From positions 1-64,000 of the forward strand of contig JAECUM010009853.1 of NCBI GenBank assembly GCA_016617855.1: a stretch of DNA of 64,000 nucleotides. The letters run 5' to 3'. Source of the DNA: Megalonaias nervosa (taxonomy: Eukaryota > Mollusca > Bivalvia > Unionida > Unionidae). Every line of letters starts with the position of its first letter. The stretch's first letter is position 1. This document shows, piece by piece, positions 13,540 to 26,068 of the stretch. The notes under the pieces were generated by a model. It did no database searches, was not told where the DNA came from, and was given only the letters and a program-made list of their open reading frames with translations. The translations under genes were made by a program, and so were the position numbers.

Positions 13540-14395
13540 TCTAAGGTCCTGATAGCTGTGCATTATTTGTGTATTGTTTATAGTCCTGATAGTAATGCAT
13601 ACTTTATGTATTGTTATACAGTCCTGATAGTGATGCATACTTCATGGATTGTTTATGGTCCTAATAGTGATGCATTCTTTATGTATTTTCTATAGTCCTG
13701 ATAGTGATGCATTCTTTATGTATTGTTTATAGTCCTTATAGTGAAGCATACTTTATCTATTTTCTATAGTCCTGATAGTGATGCATTTTTTATGTATTTT
13801 CTATAGTCCTGATAGTGATGCATTTTTTATGTATTTTCTATAGTCCTGATAGTGATGCATACTTTATGTATTGTTTATAGTCCTTATAGTGAAGCATACT
13901 TTATCTATTTTCTATAGTCCTGATAGTGATGCATTTTTTATGTATTTTTTATAGTCCTGATAGTGATGCATTTTTTATGTATTTTCTATAGTCCTGATAG
14001 TGATGCATACTTTATGTATTGTTTATAGTCCTTATAGTGAAGCATACTTTATCTATTTTCTATAGTCCTGATAGTGATGCATTTTTTATGTATTTTCTAT
14101 AGTCCTGATAGTGATGCATTTTTTATGTATTTTCTATAGTCCTGATAGTGATGCATTCTTTATGTATTGTTTATAGTCCTTATAGTGAAGCATACTTTAT
14201 CTATTTTCTATAGTCCTGATAGTGATGCATTTTTTATGTATTTTCTATAGTCCTGATAGTGATGCATTTTTTATGTATTTTCTATAGTCCTGATAGCGAT
14301 GCATTTTTTATGTATTTTCTATAGTCCTGATAGTGATGCATACTTTATGGATTGTTTATAGTCATGATAGCTGTGCATTCTTTATTTATTGTTTA
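13540..14395 (+). repeat. 37-bp minisatellite with a 148-bp higher-order unit
   Basis: About 23 units of 37 bp with the core TAGTCCTGATAGTGATGCAT. A variant unit with CCTTATAGTGAAGCAT and TATCTATT recurs at 13731, 13879, 14027 and 14175, exactly 148 bp (four units) apart. The order is one CATACT or CATTCT unit, the variant, then two CATTTTTT units. Edge units are more divergent, as expected for an array amplified from its middle. Confidence 0.95.
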
Positions 14396-14714
14396 CAGCC
14401 AACTTTCTTCTGGTTTGTACGTCAGTAAATATAATTTCAGTAAGTTTAAAATCGAAAACTTGATCAAAAGTCAAGCCTCTGTTTCATATTTCATTTAAGG
14501 AGAAAGTTAGATCTCACTAAAATCTGAATTTTTGCAGATAAATAGAAAAGACCCTGCTTTAGTTAATAAAGCTGTCAACATGCTACCTTAAGATTACTAT
14601 CAAATTTTCAACCCAAACAAACTATACCCAACCGTAGTTAAACCTAGCTCTTTACTGGTGTCTCACTCCAACATGCTGCTAGATTTTGATACTAAAAAAC
14701 AAATGACATTAAAA

Positions 14715-15085
14715 TATCTATGCTAAAACAAGTATTTAACCTCAACAACATCTACACTACCAAGACAAGTATTTAACATTAACAACATTTACACTGCCAA
14801 GACAAGTATTTAACATTAACATTTGCCAAGACAAGTATTTAACATTAACATCTACACTGCCAAGACAAGTATTTAACATTAACATCTACACTGCCAAGAC
14901 AAGTATTTAACATTAACATCACTGCCAAGACAAGTATTTAACATTAACATGCCAAGACAAGTATTTAACATTAACATCTACACTGCCAAGACAAGTATTT
15001 AACATTAACATCTACACTGCCAAGACAAGTATTTAGCCTTAACAACATTTACACTGCCAAGACAAAGATTTAACATTCAAATCTC
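14715..15085 (+). repeat. 34-37-bp minisatellite
   Basis: Units share CAAGACAAGTATTTAACATT followed by AACATCTACACTGC. The first units are 37 bp and central ones 34 bp or shorter, through small deletions in the ACATCTACACTGC part. About 11 units. Confidence 0.93.
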
Positions 15086-16500
15086 ATCCCTGACTTGTAT
15101 ACAGACATTATCAATGTAACAATACAATCATTAAGTATAGACCCCAACTGACATTTCTCCAAATGTAAAATACAAGTGATGTCCTTTTGCAAAAAGGTCT
15201 ACATTCAACCTGGGTAAAACTGTGACATGCAAATTACATAAACAACAAAAAAAATGCAAGAATTTGGTCTTAATTTAAATCTATTATATTTCTGTGTGGA
15301 AATTTTTCAATTCTTATTCTGATATGTATGAAGAAATGCAACAGAAAATAAATGATATTACAACAAAATATAAATTTGTATATTTGATAGACTTCATAAT
15401 TTATATTAAAATCACAACGAGTTGAATGTTTTTCAAATTGATGGATTTAAATTCCAGATCTAATTTGGCCCTAGATATACTGGGTATTTCTAGCCACTGA
15501 AAACATGGGATACAAAGACTAACACAAATGGCCATTGACTGACTGAAATGTAAAAGTCCCTGAATCTATTCGTCTTAAATGGATGCATGACAGGTGATAG
15601 AGATATGAGTCAATTCTCATGTAAAAATGCATCAGTTGTTGATTAGTTCTGTCAACAGTTGAATCCCTTGACTACATCTCTAATTTCAAAAGTGTATTTA
15701 TTTGAACCATATTTTTTTATGTATGTATCTCCACTCAGTAGTTTCTTTCTTACAAGAATAATAATCTGAATGAAAAGAAAACTGAAATGGTGTCAAGATT
15801 ATCTGTAAGATGGAATAAAATAAATGGCAAAAGCTTGGTAAACAATACTGATGGAGCAACGCTCACAGTTATTAACGATCTAATAAAATTTTGAGGTTAC
15901 GGCTTGGGAAACTTCTGGTTTTACATATATGTCTAGAGAAGTCGAGGACACACAATATAAATGGTTTGGCAAGGAATGGAAATGTGACAGCCATACCACT
16001 TAGCAACAAGACTGCATTGACCAGTATGAGAATCAGTCAGACACCATAAGTCAACCATATAAAAAACACCAACAAAAACACCTTAAGTTGCAAAATCCTA
16101 AGTCAGCAATAAACAAAGAAGACCTTGTAAGTCAGACCCAAAACAAAACTGGAAAGTAATTATTTAATATTGGAGAAAAGAAAAATAATCCAGATATAAG
16201 TATTAATGTATTTTATGAAAAATTCAAAGGTAATCAGCCTTCTGAATAAAATTAAAATGATTTTACCTTTAACTGAGACTGCAATCTTAGCAGGGAGTGA
16301 GGAAGAAATCAGCAATAATAACAGGCAATTATTACATCCTTAAAATTAGTTTTACCACAAAACAATAATATTTTAAAAGCAGTAATACATTCTCTGCTAT
16401 TATTGCAATATTAAACTTCCCATCCTTGAGTAAGGCTGATAAGCTTTCAAAGTGAACTTACCACTGCTGTCAGTAGGGTGCTCTTCTGCTGTCTGGATGA
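15086..16500. other. no gene seen
   Basis: AT-rich unique sequence between the minisatellite and the DIRS-like remnant. Confidence 0.4.
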
Positions 16501-17860
16501 TGGTTTGATATGTTGGGCCAACACAGTTGGCCCTGATGTGTAAATACTCTTGCTCTGTTTTGACACTGATAGAAGATACAACAGGGAGAAGGTGGGGTGA
16601 TTATGATATCATCTAGAGAAGGATGATTATGAAAGGCACAAGATGCAGAAATAGCCCTGATCTCATGGACTTTGATTCTCAGGAAGGAAAGATATCTCTG
16701 AGAGATTATAAGCTCTTTTGACAGAAAAAAATGTCATCTTGAAATTGTGGCTGCCGAAATATCAGAGGTACCTCTGAGAGGGAGAAAAAGATGGTGAGAA
16801 TCTGAGGATTGTTATGTAGAAAGAACCTCTGTATTGTGACATCAGATCCCTCCTCAGCAGTAATCTCCTGGGGTCATGTCACTGGAGCATGACTGTTGAA
16901 GCTGGGTGAGGGGTATAGGGATATCAGTTCTGGCTGCAAAGAATTTGAAGGATTATTTTGAATGAAGGGAAGGAATAGGGGTACAAACAATCCCCCTTTT
17001 TAGACTGAAGGCATCCACTGCCCATGTTCTCTGGCCAGGAACTGGAGATGGATAGATGGCTACTGTTGTTCTGTCTCATAGCAATGATGAAAAGCAGTCT
17101 CTGCTGCCAACTGGCGCAGAGACCATTCTGTGAGGACCACCCAACCATCTAGTCATGTGTGCCATGATACCTCTCATGCTCGGAATATCATGGACTCTTG
17201 GTGATCTGTCCAACAAAGGATGTTCCAGACTTCCATGCAAAAAGAAGGGGCACTAGTTCCCCCCTGAAGTTAGAGATGCGCCACAACCTATGTGTTGTCC
17301 ATGATGATCATAATGGCATTATCTGGTTGATGCTCCCTTAAAGTGCTTGAAAAATAACCTGCATTTTCAGGTTGTTTATATGAAAAGAAGATTCTTCCCA
17401 AGACTACAAGCCCTGCAGAATCAACACCTTGGGCTCGAGGTAAACACCCCAAGCAGAATGTGGGGCACTGTTGTACAGAAAGGAGTGGGGTTCCAGGGCA
17501 TGTATCATGATTACGGTCTCAAACAAGTCCTGGTTTTGCCCCCCGAACTCTGATGGCAATGACAAAACCATATGAATTTTCTGTGGGCTGGGAAGATGGG
17601 TATGTGACAGTGCACATCAGGGAGATTTATGGAGAACCCCCGTCTTTTGACCGAATGACATTCCTGAATAAGAACACATTTTCCTTGTGCCAGGAAGGAT
17701 GGACCCACTACCTGGTAATAGCACCTTCCCTACACCAAAGATCCCTCCCTCATGGGTCCACCAGAAGTGACAGTGATCATTCCCTTGCTGAAGCAAGTGA
17801 TTTTTTTATCCTGGAAAGAGCCACAGACCCCTCCCTTATAGGCATGTTGATATGACAGTC
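16500..17860 (-). mobile_element. DIRS-like tyrosine-recombinase retrotransposon remnant
   Basis: Read on the minus strand in several frames. A reverse-transcriptase start (DVHCHIPIFPAHRKF near 17560-17620) is followed by an RNase-H-like block (AIMIIMDNT, VVAHL, QGGTSAPS near 17230-17310) and TEWSLRQL (near 17090-17130). A tyrosine-recombinase C-terminus (HEIRAISASCAF near 16640-16680) comes last. RT, RNase H, then YR is the DIRS order. Many stops and large internal deletions (full elements are several kb) mark it as dead. Ngaro elements are a close alternative. Confidence 0.7.
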
Positions 17861-18480
17861 TATTCAGGAGGATTAGCGAGCACAAGATTTTCAACATGGC
17901 CACTGTGTGGTGGAAACCCCATGTCAATATAACTTCCTGTTCAAGAATGGTTGTGATAACAAAATTTTTTAAATGGCTGCCATGGTAGCCATATTGGATA
18001 TCAGATTGGCACCATTTCTATTCAGGATCACCTAGACAATATAGGCACTCTTTTGGTGAAAATCCCATGTGATATGACTATCCATTCAGAAGGAGTAATG
18101 ATAACAATATTTTCGAAATGGCTGCCATGATGGCCATATTGGACATCAGATTGATACTATTTTCAACTAAGAGTAGCTGGACGTCATTAGAAGTCTTTAT
18201 GGGAAAACCCATGTTGATATGACCATCCATGTAGAAGGAGTAGCAATTTGATTTTTTATATGGTCACTGTGGCAACCATATTGGATGTCCAATAGATACA
18301 ATTTTCATTTGGGACCAACCAGACCTCATAAGAAGTGTTTTAGTGAAAACTCATGTTGATATGACCATCCATTCAGCAGTAGTGGCAATAACAGGACTTT
18401 CAAGAGGGCTGCCTTGGTGGCCATGTTGGATTTCTGAGCAGTACCAATTTCATTTATGTCCAACTAAACCATGGAATGAA
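17845..18480 (+). repeat. 145-bp diverged tandem repeat, cluster 1
   Basis: Units contain GATATGACCATCCATTCAG, ATGGCTGCCATGGTGGCCAT and TATTGGAT. Successive TATGACYATCC landmarks near 18074, 18218 and 18359 are 141-148 bp apart. A tail with GAGCTCTTCTAG (18480-18630) follows. Confidence 0.75.
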
Positions 18481-18779
18481 TGTGGGTGTGTAAATTTCAT
18501 GGCAATCCTGCAAGTGGTTTAGGAGCAGTAGCAATGACAAACTTGTACTAATGGATCGCTGGACAGACAATGGACACCAGACAACAGGTCATCCCATGAG
18601 CTCTTCTAGTCTATGACCAGTAGAGCTAAAATTACACACTTTATAGAAATGAGTCAAATATTAGCATAACTCAGGGCCTTTTAAAGAGCTCTCAATGCAA
18701 TTTATAGACCTTTTATGTTTTTTCCCCACTTTTTTCATTTAGAAGGGTTTACAAGACCAGACATAAAATTCAGGGTATC

Positions 18780-19172
18780 TCAATCTGTGTATTTAGGGCC
18801 AACTAGACATAACAAGTCTTCTGGTGAAAACCCCATCTATATGTCACTTCCTTAAGGAGGAGTGGCGATAACAAGATTTTCAAGATGGCTGCCATGCAGG
18901 CAAATAGATCAGCATCATCTTCAGTTAGGAATGAGTAGTCACAAGAAGGCGTCTTTTGACAAAATGCCCACGTTTTGATAAGATCATCCATTCAGGCGGA
19001 ATAACAAGAATTATACCTGCCTAAGTGCCATCCATTTTCATATGGGACTAACTAGACTTTGGAATGAATCCGAGTATACGGTTTCATGGCAATACTATCA
19101 GTAACAAATGGAGGGATGACTGATGATGGACTGAGGCCATCCCATAAGCTCTTCATTCTACGACCAAAAAAC
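18780..19172 (+). repeat. 145-bp diverged tandem repeat, cluster 2 plus tail
   Basis: Two poor units (near 18836 and 18981) are followed by a tail matching that of cluster 1 (CATGGCAAT, CATCCCATAAGCTCTTC). Both clusters look like copies of one compound element. Confidence 0.65.
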
Positions 19173-21519
19173 AACTTTGCAAAACATACATTTTTGTAAG
19201 TGACCCTTTATGAGAAAATTCCAAAGCACTTTGGATGGAAACAAGAAAAAGTATATTTGCATTCAAAACATTGCCTCTTTTGAGTCAGCAAGCATATTTT
19301 TGTTTGATATATGTGTCAGGAAAGTAAAAAGTATATCACCAAATGAGAATCAAACTCCATTCACCATACTCATATAAAACACTTCATTCAAACATGTGAA
19401 CAAATCAGTATGGTTTGTAAATATTTCTACATATATCAATTACTTTGTGTGAAACATTATTTAGTTTTTGGAGCGAAAGAAGAGACATGCCCCAGTTTTC
19501 CTAAATTTGTCTTGCTTACAATACTTTTGACAAATACTGGGATTATTCTTGCAGGATGAGAAAGTAGAAAGGCTACAAACTATTGTTTTAATTAGTTTTG
19601 CATTGCACACCAATGAATCTTTTTTATTTCCAAACACAGAGTTGACTAACTGTCCAAATTTAACAAAAACCCTAATTTCTTCTTTGAAGAATTAAAGATA
19701 TTTTTTACTGTATTTTCATCTTTGCTGCAAGTCAAATGTTCTGTAAAAAAAAATACAACATTGAAAGCAAGCAACAAGAAAAATACATGTATCTTAAATG
19801 GTCCTTTGCGATCAAGATGGGTGACACTGATCACTGGCCACCTTGCAGGACACAAAAATAATATTTTCTTACCATATTGTCTCCTTCATGAAGGGCCACC
19901 TCTTTCTGAAAGTCAACTTATCAATGCAGAAAGGGTAGCCTCGTGAGAGGGTAGGGGGAATCACTGTATTGATAAATCTGGACTTGACAAGAAACTTTCA
20001 GACATTTTTGAGCGGAAGTAGTAAGAGTATAAAGCCATAAATAGAAGAATCATCCATTACGAATCATCCATTACATACATGCTAGAAGCCACACCTTTGT
20101 TCTGTTGCTTTTATATCAAATACTAAAAATACAATAAATATTAAGTAGTTGGTACACTTCGCATATAATGTGTGCAGTTTATTATTTTTGATATGTCAAC
20201 ATATTAACATATCACTTTATGTGAATCTGAGAGGTGAAAGAAAAAACATGAAATTCTAGCACAGTATTCTCTTCACTGATTTTCTGTGACTCGGGGAATT
20301 TTCCTTACACAAACTTCTTGAACTTTTTTATTTTACTATCACCATCAAAACATTTGGTGGCCATTTTTCAAATAAATTGTACAAGGGGCATTAAGAAAAA
20401 AGGTTACATCTGTCAGAATATGGCAAATTTACCCCACAGGGGCTTGGTATAAATAAAACTAAGGGTATCAGTCAATGGATAGAGGGCTGGGAGGGGAGAC
20501 CTGCAACATAAACACCACCATATGGCATGCATGGTTTAAATGTTAACCTATAACAGTAAATAAATAATAATAAATAAACTCCCCTGTTTAGAAAAGAATG
20601 TGGACATATGCTGGTCTCCCAAATGACAGAGTGTTATCCAACCATAGCATTTTTTATGTGGTAAAATAGCACCAATGAACTAATGTTTCTTATTATGTGA
20701 TGCAATTCTGACTGTAAATAAAATCTGTCTATGTCTACTGTTCCAAATCAAAGAATGCAAATCTCCAGTCACAAATACATTAAATCTGGAATCTCTGCAT
20801 CAAGTAATCAACTCTTCACATGAATATCTAACAACTGGAAAGGTTAGCAATGGAACTCACACACGTTCGGTAGAAATGTAAACATTCTCATCGAAATCAA
20901 TGTATACAGTATGGTCATGGCTTGTCTAACCAAACAGGAGTCAACTATGTGTGAAAATATACAGTACTTTCCATTAGAAATCCAGTGTTGTTTGTGTCAA
21001 ATGTTCTATTGATTTGAAGGACAGTTGCTCTTTGAATCATAATTTCTAAAAGAATCTACTTTTAAATGTTACTGGTTACAGAACTGCACATTATTAATTC
21101 AATTAACATCTGGAATTATTTTTTTATATGCAAAAATATCTTCATTGTTCTCTATAAGCTACTTCCATCAAAATAAAAAACTACGTAATAAACATAGCCT
21201 CAAATGGGTAATTGTTTAATATTAAATTTATAAAATCTGTTGAAGTGCCACAAAAGCTAGCTTTTATTCAACTCGTTTCATAAATGCAATAAATCATTAC
21301 CCATTTGAGATCCTCTATATATGATGGTACACATAACATATATCAAATAAAAACAAAACTTGTGTTTGGTTTTTAATATCATAGCTAATTTAAAGTTGGT
21401 TCCTTTTCCCCAATCAAAAACCTAACAGTCATGGATGTAGAACTCTGCTCATCTGCTGTATAACTGTTCCTACCAGTGATAACTATCCTCATAAAATAAA
21501 TTCCTAAAGTGTTTCATTA
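19173..21519. other. no gene seen
   Basis: AT-rich sequence with no recognisable exon, TIR or array. It lies downstream of the ELMOD3 stop and may include 3' untranslated or intergenic DNA. Confidence 0.4.
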
Positions 21520-21526
21520 CTTTTGA

Positions 21527-21705
21527 ACAAAAATGTGTCAATACCACATGGATGCCCCCATCAATATGATGCAACTGATGGACAAGTTCTTGTGTCAATA
21601 GCACATGGACGCCCCCATCAACATGATGCAACTGATGGACAAGTTCTTGTGTCAATAGCACATGGATGCCCCCATCAATATGATGCAACTGATGAACAAG
21701 TTCTA
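21527..21705. repeat. 57-bp tandem repeat, three units
   Basis: GTGTCAATASCACATGG recurs at 21536, 21593 and 21650, and units are nearly identical. The 57-bp period is a multiple of three, so both strands are open by chance. Confidence 0.93.
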
Positions 21706-22155
21706 ACTTAAAGAGGAACCATTAACTCTGTTAAATTTTGATGAAAATTGTATGGATTTGACCTAGGTCTTCCTGATGAGAAACCTCATACCAAATTTGA
21801 CCTTAGTTCATGAAGTCCTCAACAACTGTTGAGCAAAAATTAATTCGCAACGAGTGTGATGGTACATGATGGGACCAGATGGATGGACCAAGGCAACATT
21901 ATATGCCCACTCCATGCATATGGTGGTGACATAAGAATTGATTTCCTTATCTCTTTTCTTGCTTAAAATATTCTCCACTCATACAGTAAGGCAGCAACAA
22001 AGCATTAAATATTTTACTCTGACCAAAGAGTTGAGTCTGTTGTAACCAAAAATAAATGAGCACATTCCAAAGAAACAATCCAGGTTATGAGAGAGCTGGA
22101 TTGCAAAGTGGATCCTTACACAAAGACAAAATACAAGTAATAACCCATATAATCA
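21706..22155. other. ELMOD3 3' flank with interspersed-repeat debris
   Basis: Contains a GATGGATGGACC-type segment (near 21880-21900) of a kind common at the ends of molluscan dispersed repeats. Likely within the ELMOD3 3' UTR or just beyond. Confidence 0.35.
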
Positions 22156-22304
22156 TCACCTATCATCACAGACATTAAAAAAGTCCTGACCACCTTGTTC
22201 TGGTGGAGAGTCTGGGGCCAACTTGGGAGATCTCTTCTTCTTTAAATATGTCTCTATGTTCTTGATAACCAACTTGGGGTTCTTCTTGGCATATATCTCT
22301 ACCT
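22156..22304 (-). CDS. ELMOD3: ELMOD3 exon 9 (C-terminal exon, stop)
   Basis: This 149-bp exon encodes VEIYAKKNPKLVIKNIE, TYLKKKRSPKLAPD and ends FNVCDDR followed by TGA. The acceptor is ACTTTTGCAG. The A-K-K-x-P-x-x-x-x-x-x-E-x-Y-L pattern matches the C-terminal helix of ELMOD3. The lysine-rich tail is shorter than in vertebrates. The 3' untranslated region runs below 22156. A possible AATAAA lies at 21262-21267 on this strand, but the true polyadenylation site is not certain. Confidence 0.88.
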
Positions 22305-22401
22305 CTGCAAAAGTTAAAGCAAAATAATTAAAATGAATACAACAAATATAAAAGAAGTAATTAAGACAAAGATTAGTAAAACACTGATATTGTTTGTATA
22401 C

Positions 22402-22403
<2 letters not shown>

Positions 22404-22471
<68 letters not shown>
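22404..22471. repeat. (AT)n microsatellite at the LINE 3' end
   Basis: About 33 AT units directly abut the 3' end of the minus-strand LINE fragment. CR1/L2 LINEs commonly end in short simple repeats, so this may have grown from the LINE tail. Confidence 0.95.
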
Positions 22472-22473
<2 letters not shown>

Positions 22474-23420
22474 CAGTTGACCATCGGGGCTTGATGAAGT
22501 CAATCCTGCGCTGCTCTTTGCTGATGGGTCCTCATGTGGCTGATGAGTCCGATACGAGATGCGCATGTCCTGGAGCAGTGTGTGCACTGGAGGCATGGGT
22601 TGGTTCTTGACACTGAGGCTGTCCTGCGTTCCCTGGATTTGGCAACTTGCGTTCTATGGGCATCCTTGAAGGTTTTGCACCCATTACGAACAGCTGCATG
22701 CCAGCCAGATCTATCCTTGGCGCAGGACTCGAGGTCTGTCGCAGATATCGAGCAGCATCTCAGGATGTCCTTAATGGAGTCTTTGAATCTTTTCTTCAGG
22801 CAACCAATTTTTCTGTGCCCACTAGATAGAACTCCATACAAAATTTGACATGGCATTCAAGACTCCTCCATACGGATGATATGACCCATCCACCGAAGTT
22901 GGGCTCTATTGACCATCGTTTTGATACTGGTTAAGGATGCTCTATCCAGCACTTCTAGGTTCATCACTCTGTCTTGCCATCTGATGCCCATAATCCAGTG
23001 CAGGGCTCTCGTGTGGAAGTGCTCAAGCTGCTTGATGTGCTTCTTGTATGTTGTCCAGGTCTCACATCCATATAGGAGGCTTGTTAGCACAACTGCTTTA
23101 CACACCTTTATGTTGGTGGACAGTTTGATATTCCTGTGACTCAACACACGAGAGCGGAGACGTCCTAGTGATTGACTAGCACTGCTGATGCGTGCCATTA
23201 TCTCTTTGTCTAGCGATCCATCGGAAAATATGATGCTTCCAAGGTACTTGAAGTGATCAACAGCTTTCAGCTGGGTGTCTTTGATAGACACAATTGGGGG
23301 GGCAAGCTATAGTGCCTGGGACAGGTTGGTGAAGTACCTCTGTCTTGTTCAGACTGATAGTGAGTCTCAAGGCTTCCACAAAGCCAGTAACGATGATCGA
23401 TGAACAATGATCGAGTAACG
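22472..23420 (-). mobile_element. 5'-truncated CR1/L2-type LINE fragment
   Basis: The minus strand encodes the end of a non-LTR reverse transcriptase: HFKYLGSIIFSDGSLD, TSLLYGCETWTTY, HTRALHWIMGI, QLRWMGHIIRM, then LYGVLSSGHRKIG and RFKDSIKDIL. A C-terminal zinc finger follows (CTHCSRTCAS plus HMRTH). A TGA after MEES (22863-22865 region) replaces the usual Arg codon, and a frameshift lies near 23290. It is in ELMOD3 intron 8, in the sense orientation. Confidence 0.88.
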
Positions 23421-23422
23421 AT

Positions 23423-23445
23423 ACGTATATATATATATATATATA
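23423..23445. repeat. (TA)n microsatellite
   Basis: Short TA run at the truncated 5' side of the LINE fragment. Confidence 0.9.
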
Positions 23446-24519
23446 ATGTTTCACTGTAATTTTGCTTTCTCTAGAGGATATTAAAACACAAACTTCAATG
23501 GAAAAATATTTTAAACATTACTAAATTGGGTGACAAATTTTCATTTCAATCAATTAAACAAAGCAGACCTTATGATGACAAAACAAAATATGGAAATTTA
23601 CAGAAATGTATATATAAATAATTTAGTGATGCATAACAAGCCATCAAGCAAGAACCACATTTTGATTCAATTCAATTGTGCCATTTAACTGAACACTTTT
23701 AGAGAGCAATGTATCATTATTTGAACTGGGTTTTATTTTCGATATGAGAATAGACAAACCAGTAAAGTAGGCTGCTGAAACCTACATGTTTGCCCAAAGT
23801 TGTTCATAATGAATGCGTGATAAACTGACGATGTTGTAATGTCTGCAAAAGCAACTAATGATGGAGAGTGTCATTCCAGGTGACCCTAATGTTTGCCTAT
23901 CAGCAGTCAAAAACAGATTATTTTAACATTCATAGTGTCTGCTTAGTTCTACAGTAAATTCTATTTCAAGAGCCCATGGGCAATCAGAATGTTGGAAGAC
24001 TAGTCTGCAACCACTCTGTATCATTAATTTTTCTGCAGTTTTTTTCAATCTATATTTTAAGCTTTTCATAAACAATAATCATTATCAATAACTCAGAAGA
24101 AAGAAAAGAGAACATTTGGAAACTAATAAAAGTAATGTCATATTTAAGTGCTTTCGTTTTGGCTACTGAATTTTGGCTACCAGATATTTTCCTGTAACCC
24201 ATCTTTCAGATGAAATGGAGTTAATGTGCAAGTATTGAATATTTGTCAACCTTCCAGACAGTGCTGGTTATTTTTTTGAGACTCAAAAATGTGTTTTGAG
24301 GCCACAGGAGTAAGGAGTTCAATGCATGTGACCCAAATAAGCACCATTGTACAAATAAAAATAAGTTATTTACTTATATATTAGCTTTAGAAAAATGACT
24401 GAATCCATCAAGCAGGAGTTCTGAAATTTAGTTGTACTAGAATTTGCTTGCTTCACAAATGGTTGATCCTTCCATTAAGCAAAGCTGCATTTTGATGTTC
24501 CTGCCCTCAAAGATAAATA

Positions 24520-26068
24520 CCAGGGGTCAAGCTAGACTTGAAGTTTAGGGAGAAGTGACTTCTTATTTTGGACAGAACAGGGAGAAGTGAGAGCTCAACA
24601 GGGAGAAGTGGATGCGAAGCAAGAAATGCAATATATATATTTTATATATATATATATATAATGTGTGTTCTCTTATTTGAATTATGCCCTCTATTTCCCA
24701 GTATTCATATTTGCATTTAACATTGAATTTAAGCAATACTTTCAAACAGAACATTTTCTGAATTATTTTGGCCTTATGACTCTAAAAGAGATAAACAGAA
24801 ACTACATTGTAACAAATTTTAACTGAGTAACCAAATTACATTATTGTAATTGCAAGTTAGTAAAAATGCTCAATCAACTACCCTTAATCATTTTTTTAAA
24901 TATTTTTTTTATATACTTTCTAAAAAGTTCACAATTATGTCACTTTCAAAGATTTCTAAAAACAATTGAAACAACCCCTGTACCATGTTCAAAAGGGCAA
25001 ATGCACACATGTCATCAGATTACACTGTTCATCCTCATTTCTTTGTTGTGGATAAAACATTACTGTAACTATTCAAACATAAGACACTAAAATGCATAAA
25101 ATTACAGACATGGCTCCTTTATAGTTGATACATGAACTAAACCATTTTTTCCAACCAAATTAACATAACGTGAGTGCATCTATTTTTAGAAAGAGGGGTT
25201 TTCGTAATGTAAACACTCACTTTATATATCTTCATTACAACAGTCCATTGATAGGATTTCAAATAATTTTATAATTTATTTATTTGTCAACCTACTTGTA
25301 GTAATTTTAGGCATTGGTTAAACAGTATCTGCTTCACAGCTTTTTCTCCTGTATTTTCACAAATATGAGTCAAGTCAGAAAACAACTTTGACCTTGAATT
25401 ACAGTGCTTTTCTCGTGAATTCAACAACATAGCATTGTCCCATGCGTTTCTGACCTACATAACTGCATTTTAAAGTTAAATCTTAAAAAACATAATACCC
25501 AGGCTTTACTTTCAATGAATTGTATCTTTTTCCGAATATATTTGCCAGATGATTTATAAAAACAGACAATCAACAAACTGGTACTTCTCAGACATAGCGA
25601 TATCTGCCATTATTTCCCATTACTGGTTCACTTACAGTTTCAAACTAATTTTATGACGAAATAATGTAGAAGAGGCACTTAAAATATCCAGATCACCAAT
25701 TCTGTTCTTAAAACACAAATTGCTATTTACATACTATTGTTAAAGTTTCAAAACACAAGTTTGTATGATTTTATCATCAGAGGATAACATGCGTAGGCAG
25801 TGAGAGGGGCCTAGTTGCTAACTTACTCGGGAAAGGGTTAATGGTCAATCAGCTATCAAATCATATGTCTGTGAATGTGCAAGAGTTTGTTTGTCAGAGC
25901 AACACTAACCTGGCTGAGGCGAGGGGGCATCTCAAAAGGTATAGTTAGTCAATGTACCTCTAAAAATAAATCATAGGGCAAAGTCGTTTTCGCTTTCCTA
26001 ACTGAAGGCAAAGTTTACATTTTTTAGGCAACTTAGTTGCCAACTTTGCCTGGTAGCATGACCCCTGG
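24520..26068. mobile_element. hAT-like element candidate bounded by 15-bp inverted repeats
   Basis: CCAGGGGTCAAGCTA (24520-24534) is mirrored by TAGCATGACCCCTGG (26054-26068), 14 of 15 matching. CAGGGGTC is a common hAT-type terminus. No clear 8-bp duplication or transposase is seen in the 1.5-kb interior, so this is a non-autonomous candidate. Confidence 0.4.
24632..24661. repeat. (TA)n microsatellite
   Basis: Interrupted TA run inside the hAT-like candidate. Confidence 0.85.

Noticed and set aside
14715..15085. CRISPR array
   Set aside because: Units are contiguous tandem copies without unique spacers, in a eukaryotic intergenic context.
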